Assembly (NCBI GenBank): GCA_021776175.1
Contig: JAJFGJ010000036.1
Span: forward strand, 124,001-188,000
Direction: 5' to 3'
DNA: 64,000 nt
Origin: Kiloniellaceae bacterium
GTDB taxonomy: Bacteria > Pseudomonadota > Alphaproteobacteria > Kiloniellales > J153
Shown here: one piece after another, positions 62,038-64,000 of the stretch
Numbering within the stretch: position 1 is the stretch's first letter
Layout: each line of letters opens with the position of its first letter
Made by a program: the position numbers and the translations under genes
Notes under the pieces: generated by a model
Database searches by the model: none
The model's input: only the letters and a program-made list of their open reading frames with translations
What the model was told of the DNA's origin: nothing

Positions 62038-62161
62038 CGGCGGCGCTTCGGCATTCGAAATTTTCCCCGTTCCGCGAATTGTCAGCCCCCAAGCACACGG
62101 CTTCCGGACTTGCGCAGATACCAGGGCCCATCGAAAAGACCTCCGATCGGGATTGTGAACC

Positions 62162-62782
62162 ATGTTCTATGAAACGAGCGACAACCGGCACGGCTTGCCG
62201 CACGACCCCTTCAAAAGCTGTATCGTGCCCAGGCCGATCGGCTGGATTTCGACCCTAAGCGCCGAGAATGTCGTGAACTTGGCGCCCTATAGCTTTTTCA
62301 ACGGAGTCGCCTCCGATCCCCCCATGGTCATGTTTTCGTGCCTTGGCCTGCCCCCGCGCCCAAACAAGGATACGCTGGCGAATTGCGCCGATACGGGTGA
62401 GTTCGTCTTTAACTTGGCAACCTGGGATCTGCGCGAGGAAATGAACGCCACCAGCGCCGCGGTCAATCCCGATGCGGACGAGTTCGAACTGGCGGGCCTG
62501 GAAAAAGCGCCCTCCATTTTGATCAAGCCGCCGCGCGTCAAGGCATCGCCGATCCATATGGAGTGCGTGGTGCACCAGATCGTGGACCTGCCGGGCACCG
62601 ACCCCAAGGCCCGCAACGCCATGGTCCTGGGCCGGGTGGTCGGGATCCATATCGACGAAAGCGTCCTGACCGGCGGCCTGATCGACATGGACAAGCTGCG
62701 CCCGATCGCGCGGCTAGGATATATGGACTATTCCCGAGTCGATCTCGTCTTCGGCATGCAACGGCCAAGCGGAGGCGGATGA
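62162..62782 (+). CDS. Flavin reductase-like FMN-binding protein
   Basis: The 206-residue protein shows the flavin-reductase split-barrel features: KSCIVPRPIGWISTLSAENV, VNLAPYSFFNGVASDPPMVM and KDTLANCADTGEFVFNLATW. It also has PPRVKASPIHMECVVHQIVD and DMDKLRPIARLGYMDYSRVD. It binds FMN and probably reduces flavin or protects flavoproteins. It stands alone and converges with the oxidase gene on its right (19 bases apart). Confidence 0.9.
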   Translation: MFYETSDNRHGLPHDPFKSCIVPRPIGWISTLSAENVVNLAPYSFFNGVASDPPMVMFSCLGLPPRPNKDTLANCADTGEFVFNLATWDLREEMNATSAAVNPDADEFELAGLEKAPSILIKPPRVKASPIHMECVVHQIVDLPGTDPKARNAMVLGRVVGIHIDESVLTGGLIDMDKLRPIARLGYMDYSRVDLVFGMQRPSGGG

Positions 62783-62800
62783 GGCCGGGACCGGGCGGCT

Positions 62801-64000
62801 CTAAACCTCGACAACCTTGCCGGGATTCATGAGGTTATCGGGGTCGAGCGCGATTTTGAGTTGGCGCATCACCCCGACGGCTTCGCCGTGTTCGGCGTGC
62901 AGGAATTTTATCTTGCCGGAACCGATCCCGTGCTCGCCGGTGCAGGTTCCCCCCATGTCCAGGGCACGCATGACCATGCGCTCGTTCAGTGCCTCGGCCC
63001 GGCGCATCTCATCGGGATCGTCCGGATCGATGATGAAGCAGAGGTGGAAATTCCCGTCTCCAGCGTGCCCCACGATGGGCGCGAGCAGACCCGAGTCCTC
63101 GATATCCGACTTGGTTGCCAGGAGGCATTCGGCGAGGCGCGAGATCGGCACGCAAACATCCGTCGCCCAACCCTTGGAGCCGGGGCGGAGTGCTAGCGCC
63201 GCATAGTAAGCGTCATGCCGGGCCTGCCATAGCTGGTTCCGGTCTTCTTGCTCGCGCGCCCAACGGAAATCGTCGCCGCCAAACTCGCCCGCGATCCCGC
63301 CGACCATCTCGACCTGCTCCCGGACCCCGGACTCGCTACCGTGGAACTCAAAAAATAGGGCTGGAAGAACCGGGTTGTTGAGCTTCGAATAACGATTGAT
63401 CGCATCCATCTGAACTTCGTCCAGAATCTCGATACGCGCGATGGGGATCCCGGACTGTATGGTTGTGATGACGGTGTTCACGGCGCCTTGAAGGTCCGAG
63501 AAGGAACAGACAGCCGAAGAAATAGCCTCGGGAATGCCATAGAGACGGAGCTGAACCTCGGTGATGACCCCAAGCGTTCCTTCGGATCCAACGAACAGCC
63601 GGGTCAAATCGTAGCCGGCGGCCGATTTGCGCGACCGGCCGCCCGTGCGGATCACGCGCCCATCGGCCAAGACAACGGTCAAACCCATGACGTTCTCTCG
63701 CATGGTGCCGTAGCGGACCGCGTTGGTGCCCGAGGCGCGCGTCGCGGCCATCCCGCCCAATGAAGCATCGGCGCCGGGATCTATGGGAAAGAACAGACCC
63801 GTACCGCGCAGATACTCGTTCAGTTGCTTGCGCGTGACCCCGGCCTGGACCCGGCAATCTAGGTCCTCGGCATTGACTTCTATAACCTGGTTCATGGGCG
63901 TCATATCGATGCAGATCCCGCCTCGCAAGGCCGCGACATGGCCTTCCAAGGAGGTGCCGGTACCGAAGGGGACCACCGGGCGCTTGTGCCCGGCGCAGAC
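62801..64000 (-). CDS. FAD-binding oxidase (GlcD/D-lactate dehydrogenase type), cut by window edge
   Basis: The leftward frame stays open to the right edge, so the N-terminus is outside the window; 400 residues are visible. The FAD PP-loop is visible in VVPFGTGTSLEGHVAALRGG, with DPGADASLGGMAATRASGTN and GYDLTRLFVGSEGTLGVITE. The C-terminal FAD-linked oxidase domain ends GHAGDGNFHLCFIIDPDDPD, TCTGEHGIGSGKIKFL, ALDPDNLMNPGKVVEV. These are typical of the glycolate/D-lactate dehydrogenase GlcD family, soluble or membrane-associated. Confidence 0.93.
   Translation of the reverse strand, partial: VCAGHKRPVVPFGTGTSLEGHVAALRGGICIDMTPMNQVIEVNAEDLDCRVQAGVTRKQLNEYLRGTGLFFPIDPGADASLGGMAATRASGTNAVRYGTMRENVMGLTVVLADGRVIRTGGRSRKSAAGYDLTRLFVGSEGTLGVITEVQLRLYGIPEAISSAVCSFSDLQGAVNTVITTIQSGIPIARIEILDEVQMDAINRYSKLNNPVLPALFFEFHGSESGVREQVEMVGGIAGEFGGDDFRWAREQEDRNQLWQARHDAYYAALALRPGSKGWATDVCVPISRLAECLLATKSDIEDSGLLAPIVGHAGDGNFHLCFIIDPDDPDEMRRAEALNERMVMRALDMGGTCTGEHGIGSGKIKFLHAEHGEAVGVMRQLKIALDPDNLMNPGKVVEV

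Overview
The window is chromosomal DNA of a GC-rich alphaproteobacterium, most likely of the Rhodospirillales. The evidence is a permuted two-piece tmRNA followed by an alpha-type SspB adaptor, a CIRCE-controlled groESL, a long-form CcmI, ThyX, the hflK-hflC-DUF2065-degP run, a bactofilin, and GTA-type phage genes with DUF6456/DnaA-domain-IV regulators.

Region 1 (1-22,055) is a gene-transfer-agent-like or defective siphovirus cluster read right to left: terS, terL, portal, HK97 protease, major capsid, extra head/fibre genes including a LamG protein, head-tail connector set, DUF3168 tail terminator, major tail protein, two tail-assembly chaperones, two related tape-measure proteins, DUF2460, and DUF2163 (cut by the window edge). 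From the tail terminator leftward the order matches the Rhodobacter-type GTA. The window shows no integrase or lysis genes and no phage replication genes. The cluster is broken up by opposite-strand genes (a 127-aa protein, two zinc-ribbon/TM microproteins, a VPLPA-CTERM protein between IS1380-like remnants, a Gly/His-rich exported protein, a DUF6969-like protein). It also carries a same-strand four-gene glycan/methyl-transfer cassette between tail terminator and major tail protein.

Region 2 (22-30 kb) is an accessory and regulatory zone: a 2OG-Fe(II) oxygenase, three copies of an intergenic repeat, hipBA with four evenly spaced operators, a bactofilin, and a divergon. In the divergon an S24-type XRE repressor faces an operon of a DnaA-domain-IV-like protein and a DUF6456-like protein. 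This pair resembles the GafY/GafZ activators of GTAs (GafA in Rhodobacter), so the window probably holds both a GTA-like particle cluster and its control switch. A methyltransferase/dioxygenase pair and a MetE-like protein follow.

Region 3 (30.8-64 kb) is mostly core genome: groESL, ccmI, a chimeric 15-residue-repeat coiled-coil membrane protein, a TTC38-like protein, a single-chain MmeI-like restriction-modification enzyme, ilvB-ilvN-ilvC, miaA, serB, degP, DUF2065, hflC/hflK, mrp, thyX, ssrA (tmRNA), sspB, a ClpP-fold membrane protein, a giant AsmA protein, a flavin reductase, and an FAD-linked oxidase cut by the right edge. Protein quality control recurs here: GroESL, DegP, HflKC, tmRNA, SspB and the ClpP-like protein.
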